DNA of 64,000 bases, taken from the NCBI GenBank assembly GCA_965203525.1, contig OZ241898.1, positions 1,922,001 to 1,986,000 of the forward strand, in the 5' to 3' direction. This document shows, one piece after another, positions 46,748-55,170 of this stretch. Numbering within the stretch: position 1 is the first letter of the stretch; every line of letters begins with the position of its first letter. The DNA comes from WTFV01 sp965203525 (GTDB lineage Bacteria > Acidobacteriota > Vicinamibacteria > Vicinamibacterales > UBA8438). The notes below the pieces were generated by a model. The model saw nothing but the letters and a program-made list of their open reading frames with translations, did no database searches and was not told the DNA's origin. Both the position numbers and the translations under genes were made by a program.

Positions 46748-46807
46748 GCCACTCCGGCCGCTCCCAACCGGAACAGCCCGCGGCGCGGGCCGTCGGGGGA
46801 GCCGGCG

Positions 46808-48118
46808 CTACGCCCCGTCCGGCGGCGCCGGGCGCCCGCGCGGCTGCTGCTGCGTGACGCAGTGCACGGCTCCCCGGCCGAAGACGAGGTCGCCGGCGTG
46901 GACGCCGACCACCTCGCGGGTTGGAAACAGCTCGGCCAGGATGCCCAGGGCGGCGCGGTCGGCCGGATCGTTGAAGGTGGGGACGAGCACCACGCCGTTG
47001 CCGACGTAGAAGTTCAGGTAGCTCGCCGGCAGCCGCTCGCCGGCGAAGAACAGCGGCCGCGGCATCGGCACCGTCACCACGCGCAGCGGACGTCCCCGCG
47101 GGTCCCGCATCGCCCGCAGGCGCGCCAGATTCCCGGCCAGCGGCGCATGGTTGTCGTCGCCCGCGTCCGGCTCCACGGCGGCCGCGACGGTGTCCGCGCG
47201 CACGAAGCGCGCCACGTCGTCGACGTGGCCGTGCGTGTCGTCGCCGGCGATGCCCGCGCCGAGCCACAGCACCCGCTCGATCCCCAGCCCCTGCCGCAGC
47301 GCCTGCTCCAGCGCCGCCCGCGACAGGCCCGGATTCCGCGCCTGCCGGCGGCCGAGCAGGCACTGCTCGGTAGCCAGCAGCAGGCCCTGCCCGTTCCCGT
47401 CGACGGCGCCGCCTTCCAGGACCACGCGCCGCGGCCCGCCGTCCGCCGCGACCGCGATCTCGAACCGGCGCATGCCCAGGCGCCCGGCGATCGCGCGCGG
47501 CAGCGCGTCGTCGCGCCGCCAGGCGCGGTAGCGGGCCCAGCCGTTGAACCGCCAGTCGGTCGCCGCGACTTCGCGGCCGTCCCTTCCGCCCACGACGAAG
47601 ATCGGGCCGCAGTCCCGGATCCAGGAGCGGTCCGTGGGAACGACGTGCCCGTCGACCCGGCGCAGGTCGACGCCGGCCTGCCGCAGGCGCCGCTCCGCCC
47701 GCCGCCGCACGGTCTGGTCGTGGTAGACGATCGCGACGCGTTCCCCGTGCGCCAGATGCCGCACCATCTCGGCGTAGCACCATTCGACGGCCGTGGTCTT
47801 GACTTCCCAGTCGGCGCGGGCGTGGGGCCAGACGAGCCAGGTCGCCTGGTGCGGCTCCCACTCGGCGGGCATCCGGAAGCCCTCGCGGGCCGGCGCCGGC
47901 AGCCGCGCGGTTTCTTCAGCCGGCGGGTCGTGGGTTGGGCGATGGCGGCGCACCTCGCGGGCCGGCGCCGGCAGCCGCGCGGTTTCTTCCCGGCCGCCGC
48001 TCCGCCGGCCGCCGGCGCCGGTCTCGCCGCGGACCGCCGGCAGCCGCCCGGCCTCTTCCCGGCCCGGCGCTTCCCGGCTCGGCGCTTTCCGGCCCGGCGC
48101 CGCAAGCCGGCCGCTCAT
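46808..48118 (-). CDS. aguA: Agmatine deiminase
   Basis: Up to 436 residues; converts agmatine to N-carbamoylputrescine and ammonia. The conserved enzyme starts MPAEWEPHQATWLVWPH (47872). Motifs: DRSWIRDCGPIFVV, GGAVDGNGQG, DDTHGHVDDVARF and the catalytic-Cys segment GRGAVHCVTQQQP near the C-terminus. The in-frame ATG at 48118 overlaps the aguB stop (ATGA), implying a coupled start and an extra ~82-residue Arg/Pro/Ala-rich N-terminus made of three copies of EETARLPAPARE-like repeats. If translation begins at 47872 the extension is untranslated leader. Co-transcribed with aguB. Confidence 0.9.
   Translation of the reverse strand: MSGRLAAPGRKAPSREAPGREEAGRLPAVRGETGAGGRRSGGREETARLPAPAREVRRHRPTHDPPAEETARLPAPAREGFRMPAEWEPHQATWLVWPHARADWEVKTTAVEWCYAEMVRHLAHGERVAIVYHDQTVRRRAERRLRQAGVDLRRVDGHVVPTDRSWIRDCGPIFVVGGRDGREVAATDWRFNGWARYRAWRRDDALPRAIAGRLGMRRFEIAVAADGGPRRVVLEGGAVDGNGQGLLLATEQCLLGRRQARNPGLSRAALEQALRQGLGIERVLWLGAGIAGDDTHGHVDDVARFVRADTVAAAVEPDAGDDNHAPLAGNLARLRAMRDPRGRPLRVVTVPMPRPLFFAGERLPASYLNFYVGNGVVLVPTFNDPADRAALGILAELFPTREVVGVHAGDLVFGRGAVHCVTQQQPRGRPAPPDGA
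47881..48058 (-). repeat. 37-bp repeats in the aguA 5' extension, 72- and 69-bp offsets
   Basis: The 37 bp at 47881-47917 recur exactly at 47953-47989 (offset 72) and, diverged, near 48022-48058 (offset 69). All offsets are multiples of three, keeping the extended aguA frame open. Confidence 0.9.
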
Positions 48119-49047
48119 CGCGCCGGCGGCCCGCTCCGGGGCGGAGCGTCGAGGTAGCGGCGGGTGATCGGCGCGTAGGTGTCGATGCGGCGGTCCCGCA
48201 GGAACGGCCAGGCGCGGCGCTGCTGCTCGATGGCGCGCCGGCGGCAGCGCGCGACCACCACGCCGGGAGTCTCGCCGGCGGCGCGCGCGACGATCCGCCC
48301 CCCCGGGTCGCAGACGAAGGAATCCCCCCAGAAGCGCAGGACGCCGGCGTCCGAGCGCTCGCTTCCCACGCGGTTCACGGCCGCCACGTAGACGCCGTTC
48401 GCGATGGCGTGTCCCCGCTGGACGGTGACCCACGCATCGCGTTCGGCGAGTCCTTCCTCGCCCGGCGCGCCGGCGCCGGACCAGCCGATCGCGGTCGGAT
48501 AGAAGATCGCCTCCGCTCCCTGCAGGGCCGTGAGGCGCGCGGCTTCGGGATACCACTGATCCCAGCAGATCAGGACCCCGATGCGCGCGTACCGGGTCTC
48601 GAAGACCCGGTAGCCGAGATCTCCCGGCGCGAAATAGAACTTCTCGAGGAACTGCGGGTCGTCGGGGACGTGGACCTTGCGGTAGAGGCCCAGCAGGTCG
48701 CCCGACGCGTCGATCACGGCGGCGGAGTTGTGGTACAGCCCGGCCGCCCGCCGCTCGAACAGCGGCACGACGAGCGCGACGTCGAGCTCGCGCGCGAGAT
48801 CGGCGAACCGCGCGGTGAGCGGCCCCGGGACTTCCTCGGCGAGATCGAAGCAGGCGGCGTCCTCCTGCTGGCAGAAGTACGGCGTGGCGAACAGCTCCTG
48901 CAGGCAGACGATCTGCGCCCCCCGCCGCGCCGCGTCGCGAACGCCCGCCTCGGCCGCCTCGCGGTTGCGGGCGGCCGAGGCCGCGCAGGCCATCTGCACG
49001 AGGCCGACGGTGAAGTCGCCGCCGGCGGCGGCCGGCGCGCTGGTCAT
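48115..49047 (-). CDS. aguB: N-carbamoylputrescine amidase
   Basis: 310 residues, carbon-nitrogen hydrolase (nitrilase) family. The catalytic triad is visible: Glu51 in CLQELF, Lys124 in YRKVH, Cys161 in CWDQWYPE. It cleaves N-carbamoylputrescine to putrescine, CO2 and ammonia. The neighbouring aguA makes its substrate, which fixes the specificity better than the fold alone. It lies 10 bp after the TPR gene and overlaps the extended aguA start. Confidence 0.92.
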   Translation of the reverse strand: MTSAPAAAGGDFTVGLVQMACAASAARNREAAEAGVRDAARRGAQIVCLQELFATPYFCQQEDAACFDLAEEVPGPLTARFADLARELDVALVVPLFERRAAGLYHNSAAVIDASGDLLGLYRKVHVPDDPQFLEKFYFAPGDLGYRVFETRYARIGVLICWDQWYPEAARLTALQGAEAIFYPTAIGWSGAGAPGEEGLAERDAWVTVQRGHAIANGVYVAAVNRVGSERSDAGVLRFWGDSFVCDPGGRIVARAAGETPGVVVARCRRRAIEQQRRAWPFLRDRRIDTYAPITRRYLDAPPRSGPPAR

Positions 49048-49057
49048 GGCGGGGCGG

Positions 49058-49786
49058 CTACCGGCCGGCGGACAGCGTGTCGATCTCCCGCTCGGCGTCG
49101 AAGCGGTAGCCGGAGGCCGGATGCTCGTCGACGAGGCGCTGGAAGGTCGTCCGCGCCTCGTCCGTCCGGCCGGCGAGCCGATACGACTGCCCGAGCCGCA
49201 GCAGTACCGCGTCGACCGGAAACTCGGCGTCCGCGATGCGCGTTTCCGCTTCGAGCAGGGCGATCGCCCGGTCGTGCTCCCCGGCCTGCAGGTGCTCCTC
49301 GGCGCGCCCGAGCCGGGCCATCCGCCCGTAGAGGCCGTCGCCGGCGAGCTCGATCAGGCGCTCGTACTGCTCCCCCGCTTCCGCGGTGCGGCCGAGCGCG
49401 CCCAGCGCGGCCGCCGCGTGGTAGCGCGCCGCGATTCCCTGCGGCAGGCCGGGGTACGCATCCGCGGCCTCGAGCAACCGGGGCACGGCCGTTTCCAGCT
49501 TGGCGGCCTCCGACGGGTAGGCTCCCTCCGGTGCGCCGGCCGCGGCCGATCCGGCGTCGGCCGGAACGACGGGGGCGTCGACGATCGCCATCGCCGCCGC
49601 CAGCAGCTCGCTGGCGCGCGACGCCCGCCACTGCTGCCAGCCGAACACCGACGCGCCCGCCACCAGCACGCCGAGGCCGATCACGGCGGCGGCGGCCCAC
49701 CGCCCCCCCCGCACGGACTCCAGCATCGGCCGCAGCCTGGCGGCCAGCGGATCCGCCTTCAGGTGGTGTCTCTCCGCTCTCTTCAT
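49058..49786 (-). CDS. YfgM-like membrane TPR protein
   Basis: 242 residues. A basic cytoplasmic N-terminus, one TM helix (about 32-50, AAAVIGLGVLVAGASVFGW) and TPR repeats (about 95-240; RYHAAAALGALGRTAEAG, LGRAEEHLQAGEHDRAI, LRLGQSYRLAGRTDEAR). The layout matches YfgM/tetratricopeptide proteins that assist periplasmic folding. First gene of the aguB-aguA run; a functional link to polyamines is not evident. Confidence 0.75.
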   Translation of the reverse strand: MKRAERHHLKADPLAARLRPMLESVRGGRWAAAAVIGLGVLVAGASVFGWQQWRASRASELLAAAMAIVDAPVVPADAGSAAAGAPEGAYPSEAAKLETAVPRLLEAADAYPGLPQGIAARYHAAAALGALGRTAEAGEQYERLIELAGDGLYGRMARLGRAEEHLQAGEHDRAIALLEAETRIADAEFPVDAVLLRLGQSYRLAGRTDEARTTFQRLVDEHPASGYRFDAEREIDTLSAGR

Positions 49787-49984
49787 GGCGTCGTCATTGG
49801 AACGATCCGGATTCCGGCATACCCGTCAGGCGGCGAAGCGCACATCACCCGACCCGGGGCGGTCGCTCCGGCAACTCCATGATAGACTACCCCGCCTTGA
49901 CACGGCGAGCGGGAAGCGCAGCCGTTCCCAGCGGTTGCGTCCGAATCCCGGTTCGCCGCGGCGACCTCGGATTTCCCGATCCCG

Positions 49985-51487
49985 ATGACGATCTCGAGTC
50001 GCGCCTCGCAGGATCCGTCGCGCCGGCGGTTCCTCCGCACCGCCGGCCTCGCGCTCGCGGGCGGCGCGACCGGGGCGCCCGCCCTGTTGCGGGGACAGGA
50101 GGCCGCCCTGCTGCTGCCGCCGTACGTCACCGACGTCGACGGCAGCGGCGCGATAAACGCCGCCGACGGCGAGGTGGTCAGAACCGCCCTCTACGCCCAG
50201 CGCGGGTACGCGCTCACGCCGCGGCCCGGCTTCGATTATCGCGCCGACGTGCTCGGCCGCGCCGCCGTCGAGCCGCTCGTCGTCGACTCGGTGGCGCGTT
50301 CCATCCGGCAGTACGCCGACTCCGCCGAGTCGCTGCCCCACCGCCCGGTCACCGTCGCCTGGCACTACGGCTGGTACAACCGGCCCGAACGCAACTACGT
50401 GCAGACCGTCCGTTTCAAGGGCGGCGACTACCGGTCGTCCGACCCGGACGTCGAGACGACGTTCAACGACCTGAAGAACGAGTTCGGCGTCGCCGTCGAC
50501 GCCCTGAGCTGGATCCCCCCGCGCGCGAACCGGAACAACAACGGCAACTACGCCAAGGGGTTCCTGCGGGCGCCGAACGCCGGCAGCCGCCACGTCTGCC
50601 TGCTCTACGAGAGCACGCTGGCGCTGGATCCGGCGGCTCCCTCCCGCGAGCGGATCAGCTTCCATTCCACGGACGTGCGGTCGAGCTTCCGCGGGGACTT
50701 CGCCTCGATGGCCCGCTTTCTGCGCGGCGTGCGGGACGAGAGTCCGGCCCGGATCTTCACGCTGGACTCCCGTCCGGTCGTCTTCATCTTCGGAACGCAC
50801 GTCTGGGGGCGGTTGCCGCTCGACGCGCAGGAAACGGCCGCCCTGAGACGGACGATCGAGGGTGCGCGGGAAGACTTCCGGGCGGTCTACGGCGCGTTTC
50901 CGTACCTGGTCGGCGAGGAGATGCAACTGTCCTCCGGCGGTACGTTCACCGACGATCGCCGCGCGCGCAGCAGGTTCTTCGACGCCGTCCACGTCTACCA
51001 CCACGCGTCCAACGTCAAGAGCGGCAGCGAGCAGCGGCTGCGGATGTCTCCCGGTTACGTGCGGAACCAGATCAACGTCCTCCGCTCCACGTACGCCAAC
51101 GTCGCCGAAATCCGCAACGACTTCACCGGCCGCCCCCTTCTGGTCATCCCCAACCTGGCCCCCGGCTTCGCCAAGGCGGGCCATCCGACGCTGGAGATCG
51201 CGCGCGGGGAGTACGCGGACTTCATGAAGCTCCTCAAGGGCGTGCACGTGGAGGAGCACGTCGCGCGGCGGTGGTCCGCCGAACTCGGGACGGCCGCGTT
51301 GCCGGCGCCGGTCTACGTCGTGGGCTCCTGGAACGAGGAGTTCGAAGGACATTGCCTGTTCCCCTTCTCCATGAACCTCACGGTGCCGGCCGACGAGCAG
51401 GAGCAGCACGGCTTCGACGTCGCGATGGCGCTGAAGGAAGTCTTCGGCTGGAACCACTACGCGTTCCGGAACATCGACCCGGCGTGA
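49985..51487 (+). CDS. Tat-exported glycoside hydrolase family 99-like protein with a dockerin-type Ca loop
   Basis: 500 residues. The N-terminus SRRRFLRTAGLALAGGA is a twin-arginine signal. Residues about 48-62 (DVDGSGAINAADGE) form a calcium-binding loop as in a half dockerin. The main domain has VAWHYGWYNRPERN, DALSWIPPR and a terminal GSWNEEFEGHCLFPF, consistent with the GH99/WbsX-like TIM barrels acting on mannose-type glycans. The substrate is inferred only. It stands alone, diverging from the YfgM-like gene; MITE copy B starts 38 bp after its stop. Confidence 0.6.
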   Translation: MTISSRASQDPSRRRFLRTAGLALAGGATGAPALLRGQEAALLLPPYVTDVDGSGAINAADGEVVRTALYAQRGYALTPRPGFDYRADVLGRAAVEPLVVDSVARSIRQYADSAESLPHRPVTVAWHYGWYNRPERNYVQTVRFKGGDYRSSDPDVETTFNDLKNEFGVAVDALSWIPPRANRNNNGNYAKGFLRAPNAGSRHVCLLYESTLALDPAAPSRERISFHSTDVRSSFRGDFASMARFLRGVRDESPARIFTLDSRPVVFIFGTHVWGRLPLDAQETAALRRTIEGAREDFRAVYGAFPYLVGEEMQLSSGGTFTDDRRARSRFFDAVHVYHHASNVKSGSEQRLRMSPGYVRNQINVLRSTYANVAEIRNDFTGRPLLVIPNLAPGFAKAGHPTLEIARGEYADFMKLLKGVHVEEHVARRWSAELGTAALPAPVYVVGSWNEEFEGHCLFPFSMNLTVPADEQEQHGFDVAMALKEVFGWNHYAFRNIDPA

Positions 51488-51524
51488 CGACGACGCCGGC
51501 TCGCACGTTCCGCCGCCCGCCTGG

Positions 51525-51680
51525 CAGCCCGTGGCGAAATCCCTGCTGCATTCGACGGGCGCCGCATCCCGGCTGCACTGCGTCGTTCGTCGGTCGGCAC
51601 AGGGCCGACGTGCTCTCTCACGCCTCGTCAGCCGGGCGCCCCGCCCGTCTCGGTGCGACGCGGGGTTTCGCCACGGGCTG
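51525..51680. mobile_element. MITE-like element copy B, inverted relative to copy A
   Basis: 156 bp with termini CAGCCCGTGGCGAAAT and TTTCGCCACGGGCTG. Its reverse complement matches copy A (46585-46743) almost base for base, including GGATGCGGCGCCCGTCGAAT. No TTAA flanks are visible here. Non-coding. Confidence 0.85.
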
Positions 51681-51742
51681 CTGACGTCCGCGGGACGCGC
51701 GGGCGGCGACGCTTCGCGGGTCAGGGTCGGCCGGCGCAGAGA

Positions 51743-51819
51743 TGGCGCGCGTGCCCGGATTCGAACCGGGGGCCTGCCGCTTAGGAGGCGGCCGCTCTAT
51801 CCGGCTGAGCTACACGCGC
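51743..51819 (-). tRNA. tRNA-Arg (anticodon CCT)
   Basis: 77 nt with encoded CCA. Acceptor stem GCGCGTG/CACGCGC, D-arm GCTC...GAGC, anticodon stem GCCGC/GCGGC with loop CTCCTAA (anticodon CCT, reads AGG), T-arm GGTTCGAATCC. All stems pair. Confidence 0.96.
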
Positions 51820-51847
51820 ACACGGGCCGGCTACCCTTCAGCATACA

Positions 51848-51951
51848 CCACCGGTTCACGAGACGGTGTCGCCACGCGCGTCGGCAACGCAACGGCTCCC
51901 CGTGTCGCCGGAGCTTACCGCCGGTTCACGGGACGGTGCCGTCACGGGCCG
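51848..51951 (-). repeat. Duplication of a gene 3' end, 70-bp offset
   Basis: The segment CCGGTTCACGGGACGGTGCC at 51921, which contains the stop codon of the adjacent gene, has an imperfect copy at 51851 (CCGGTTCACGAGACGGTGTC). Offset 70 bp. Confidence 0.85.
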
Positions 51952-52462
51952 CCGCCGGTTCGCCGAGCGCGGCCAGTCCCTTGCCGATGCGGACGTACTC
52001 CTCGTACCGCTGCTGGTATGCCTGCAACTTCTCGTCCTCGAGCGCGGCCAGCCGGGCGCGGCCGGCCGCGCCGGCCGAGGTGTCGCCGCCCCCGGCGGGA
52101 AGCTCGGCTTCGAGCGCGCTCGCCCGCTGCTTGAATTCGAGGTCGTGCCGGCGCTCCCAGGCCAGCCAGTCCGCCGTCCAGCGCGCGTGCGCGTCGTCGA
52201 CCACCTGCCGCGGAAACGGAAACGCCTCGCCGCCCTGCCGCTCGATGATCCGGACCGCGTCGGGGAACACCCGCCGGGCCGTCTCGGCGGCGCCGCGCCA
52301 CGCGAGCAGATCGCGCGGTTCGGCGCGCGCCGCGGCCGGGGCCAGGCTCGTGAGCAGCAGCGCGGCGAGACGCTCCCGGTGCTCCCGGCGGCGGTCCCGC
52401 CGGGCGCGCTCCGCGACGAAGAGCACGACGCCGATCAGCGCGGCGATCAGAACCTCGGTCAT
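51926..52462 (-). CDS. Membrane-anchored hypothetical protein
   Basis: 178 residues, family not recognised. One N-terminal TM helix (MTEVLIAALIGVVLFVAE), then a charged helical domain with RRVFPDAVRIIERQGGEAF and a coiled-coil-like C-terminal segment (ALEDEKLQAYQQRYEEYVRI). It follows apt by 25 bp and may share its transcript. The stop codon and last codons are duplicated downstream. Confidence 0.6.
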   Translation of the reverse strand: MTEVLIAALIGVVLFVAERARRDRRREHRERLAALLLTSLAPAAARAEPRDLLAWRGAAETARRVFPDAVRIIERQGGEAFPFPRQVVDDAHARWTADWLAWERRHDLEFKQRASALEAELPAGGGDTSAGAAGRARLAALEDEKLQAYQQRYEEYVRIGKGLAALGEPAAARDGTVP

Positions 52463-52487
52463 GCCGCTCCGGACGCACTCGGCCGGC

Positions 52488-53003
52488 TCAGTAGTGCAGC
52501 GCGGCGAAGACTTCGTGGCCGGCGAGCCGTTCGCGGCCGGCCAGCGCGTCGAGCTCCACCAGGAACGCCAGCGCGTGCACCACGGCCCCGCGCCCGGCGA
52601 CGAGCTCGGCGGCGGCGCGGGCGGTGCCGCCGGTCGCGAGCAGGTCGTCCACGATCAGCACCCGCTGGCCGCCGGCGACCGCATCCTCGTGCATCTCCAG
52701 CGAGTCGGTGCCGTACTCGAGCGCGTACTCGACCCGCACGGTGCGCGCGGGCAGCTTCCCCGGTTTGCGGGCGGGCACGAAGCCGGCGCCCAGCCGGTCC
52801 GCGACCGCCGCGCCGAAGATGAAGCCGCGGCTCTCGATGCCCACCACCTTGTCGATGCCGGCGCGCCGGAACGGATCGGCCAGACACGCGATCGCCCGGC
52901 GCAATCCGCCGGCGTCGCCGAGCAGCGTCGTGACGTCCTTGAACAGGATGCCCGGCTTCGGGAAGTCGGGGACGTCGCGTATCAAGCGCTTCAGTTCTTC
53001 CAT
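52488..53003 (-). CDS. apt: Adenine phosphoribosyltransferase
   Basis: 171 residues, adenine salvage to AMP. Start at MEELKRLIRDVPDFPKPGI, the usual N-terminus. The flexible-loop region includes GIESRGFIFG; the PRPP-binding motif is VLIVDDLLATGGTA. Normal length. 22 bp after the acylphosphatase gene. Confidence 0.95.
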   Translation of the reverse strand: MEELKRLIRDVPDFPKPGILFKDVTTLLGDAGGLRRAIACLADPFRRAGIDKVVGIESRGFIFGAAVADRLGAGFVPARKPGKLPARTVRVEYALEYGTDSLEMHEDAVAGGQRVLIVDDLLATGGTARAAAELVAGRGAVVHALAFLVELDALAGRERLAGHEVFAALHY

Positions 53004-53025
53004 CGTTCGTCCGGTCCGGGCGCCG

Positions 53026-53301
53026 TCAGGCGCGCACCACGAAGTCGCCGGCCGAGCCGAGCGGCGCAACGTCCTCGACCGCGATGCCGAGCACCTTCGA
53101 CAGCGGCGGACCCCGGCGCAGCGTGCGCTGGAAGCGCTCCAGCGCCTCGCGGTCGCCTTCGCCGACCGCTTCGACCCGGCCGTCGGCGAGGTTGCGCACG
53201 AAGCCGCGCACTCCTTCCCGCCGGGCCGCGCCGGCCGCGAACGCACGAAATCCGACGCCCTGTACGCGGCCGCTCACGAGCAGACGTCTGGTCACCGTCA
53301 C
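53026..53301 (-). CDS. acyP: Acylphosphatase
   Basis: 91 residues. Both catalytic residues are present: Arg19 in GRVQGVGFRAF and Asn37 in GFVRNLADGRVE. It hydrolyses acyl phosphates such as carbamoyl phosphate. Minus-strand operon with apt and the 178-residue protein. Confidence 0.93.
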   Translation of the reverse strand: MTVTRRLLVSGRVQGVGFRAFAAGAARREGVRGFVRNLADGRVEAVGEGDREALERFQRTLRRGPPLSKVLGIAVEDVAPLGSAGDFVVRA

Positions 53302-53425
53302 GGGAGGATTCCTCCGGCCGGGCGCAGTGAGTATAGCCGACCGCCGCGGAGCGCCCCGCGGTTCCCGCGCACCGGGCCGCCTGCGCCGGAGCGTGTGCTA
53401 CGCTGCCGCTGAATGGAGGTTCGCC

Positions 53426-54985
53426 ATGACGAGATTGGCCGTCTGTCTGCTGGTCGCCACGCTGCTCGCGGTTCCCGCCGCCGCCCAGTTCGCGGAGGTG
53501 GGGTCGCTCGACTTTCCGACGTCCGCCCGGTCCGAGGAGGCGCAACGGCACTTCCTGCGCGGGGTCGCGATTCTTCACAGCTTCGGCTGGAAGCAGGCGA
53601 TCGAACAGTTCCAGGCCGCGCAGGCCGCCGAACCGGATTTCGCCCTCGCGTACTGGGGTGAGACGCTGAGCTACAACCATCCCCTGTTCGGCGGCGGGCC
53701 GAACCTCGACGAGGAGAATCCGCGCGCCGTGCTCGCGCGTCTCGGTCCGGATCGCGCCGCGCGCGCCGCCAGGGCCCCCACCGACCGCGAGAAGGGCTTC
53801 CTCGAAGCCGTCGAAGTGCTCTGGGGCGAGGAGGGGACGTACGACGAGCGGCGCGTCGGCTACATGGAGGCGATGGGACGCCTCTACGACCGCTACCCCG
53901 ACGATCACGAAGTGGCGACGTTCTACGCGCTGTCGATGCTGGCCGGATCGCGCGCGCTGGGCGATCAGTCGCTGCGCCTCGAGGTCCGCGCGGGCACGAT
54001 CGCCATGAAGGTGTTCCACGAGAATCCCGATCACCCGGGAGCGCCGCACTACACGATCCACGCCTTCGACGATCCGATCCACGCGCCGCTGGCTCTCGAC
54101 GCGGCCCGCCGCTACGCCGAGATCGCCCCGGCGGTCTCCCACGCGCGCCACATGCCGACCCACATCTTCATCCAGCACGGCATGTGGGATCTGGTCTCGA
54201 ACCACAACCAGTCGGCGCACGAGGCGGCCCGCGCCCTGTGGGAGCCGGGCGACAGCGTCGGCGACGCCGTGCATTCCCTCGACTGGGGCCAGTACGGCGA
54301 CCTGCAGCGCGGGGACTACGACAAGGCCCGGGTCTGGATCGAACGTCTCGAGCGGATCATCGCCGAAAGCGACGGCCAGGCGCGCGCGGTCAGGACGCTG
54401 CCGCTCGTGAAGGCCCGGTACGTCGTCGAAACCGAACAGTGGCGCACCGAACCCGTCACGGGCGATTCGTCCCTGCACGAGCTGCTGGCCTCCGGCCTCA
54501 GCGCCGTCCGCACCGGCGATTCGGCCGCCGCGCGCGCGGCGGAGGAGGCGCTGGCGAAGGCCGCCGAGGACGGCGGGGCGCAGGACCGGATCGCCTACCG
54601 GGAGGTGGCCGCGTCGCTGCGGGCCGCCGAGGGCCGCGCGGACGAGGCGGTCGCGCTCATGGACGAAGCGATCGCCATCGTCGAGACGCTGCGGCAGCCC
54701 AACGGCGCGGCCAGTCCGGTGAAGCCGCCGTACGAGCTGTACGGGGAAATCCTGCTGCAGCTCGGCCGGTCGGAGGAGGCGCTCGAGAAGTTCGAGACGT
54801 CCCTGCTCCGGATGCCCAACCGCATGCGCTCGCTCCTGGGCGCGGCGCGCGCGGCGGATGCGAACGGCGACCGCGTCACCGCCCGCGAGCACTACGCGAC
54901 GCTGGCCGATTTCTGGGTCGGCGCGGCCGACGAGCCGGGATACGCCGAGGCGCGGCAGTTCCTGGCGGAAACCAACGAGGACTGA
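53426..54985 (+). CDS. Secreted TPR-rich protein
   Basis: 519 residues. Signal peptide MTRLAVCLLVATLLAVPAAA. TPR-like helical repeats start at AQRHFLRGVAILHSFGWKQA and continue to the C-terminus (LGRSEEALEKFETSLLRM). The central segment has PHYTIHAFDDPIHAPLALDAAR and ARHMPTHIFIQHGMW, which are conserved in a widespread family of unassigned TPR proteins from soil and marine bacteria. No enzymatic motif. Monocistronic; diverges from acyP. Confidence 0.72.
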   Translation: MTRLAVCLLVATLLAVPAAAQFAEVGSLDFPTSARSEEAQRHFLRGVAILHSFGWKQAIEQFQAAQAAEPDFALAYWGETLSYNHPLFGGGPNLDEENPRAVLARLGPDRAARAARAPTDREKGFLEAVEVLWGEEGTYDERRVGYMEAMGRLYDRYPDDHEVATFYALSMLAGSRALGDQSLRLEVRAGTIAMKVFHENPDHPGAPHYTIHAFDDPIHAPLALDAARRYAEIAPAVSHARHMPTHIFIQHGMWDLVSNHNQSAHEAARALWEPGDSVGDAVHSLDWGQYGDLQRGDYDKARVWIERLERIIAESDGQARAVRTLPLVKARYVVETEQWRTEPVTGDSSLHELLASGLSAVRTGDSAAARAAEEALAKAAEDGGAQDRIAYREVAASLRAAEGRADEAVALMDEAIAIVETLRQPNGAASPVKPPYELYGEILLQLGRSEEALEKFETSLLRMPNRMRSLLGAARAADANGDRVTAREHYATLADFWVGAADEPGYAEARQFLAETNED

Positions 54986-55067
54986 GCGTCCCGCGACCGG
55001 CGGTTGCCGGTCCCGCGCGCCGGATGCGTGCGGAGCCGCAACCGCCGGGCGCGCCCGGCGGCCGCAC

Positions 55068-55170
55068 GGGGCTCCCGCCGTTCCTTCATGATCACCGCCC
55101 CGCGCAACGTTGTGACCACCTGCGCCCTGTCGGCCGCGCAGGGCTCCCGCCGTTCCTTCACGATCACGCC
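55068..55170 (-). repeat. Duplication of the vapC 3' end, 72-bp offset
   Basis: GGGCTCCCGCCGTTCCTTCA begins at 55069 and again at 55141, with (T/C)GATCAC following. The second copy covers the vapC stop codon. Most of the TPR-vapC gap is taken up by this pair. Confidence 0.92.

Noticed and set aside
50110..50175. Cellulosome component because of the dockerin-type loop
   Set aside because: One loop only, Tat signal, no cohesin or scaffoldin nearby.
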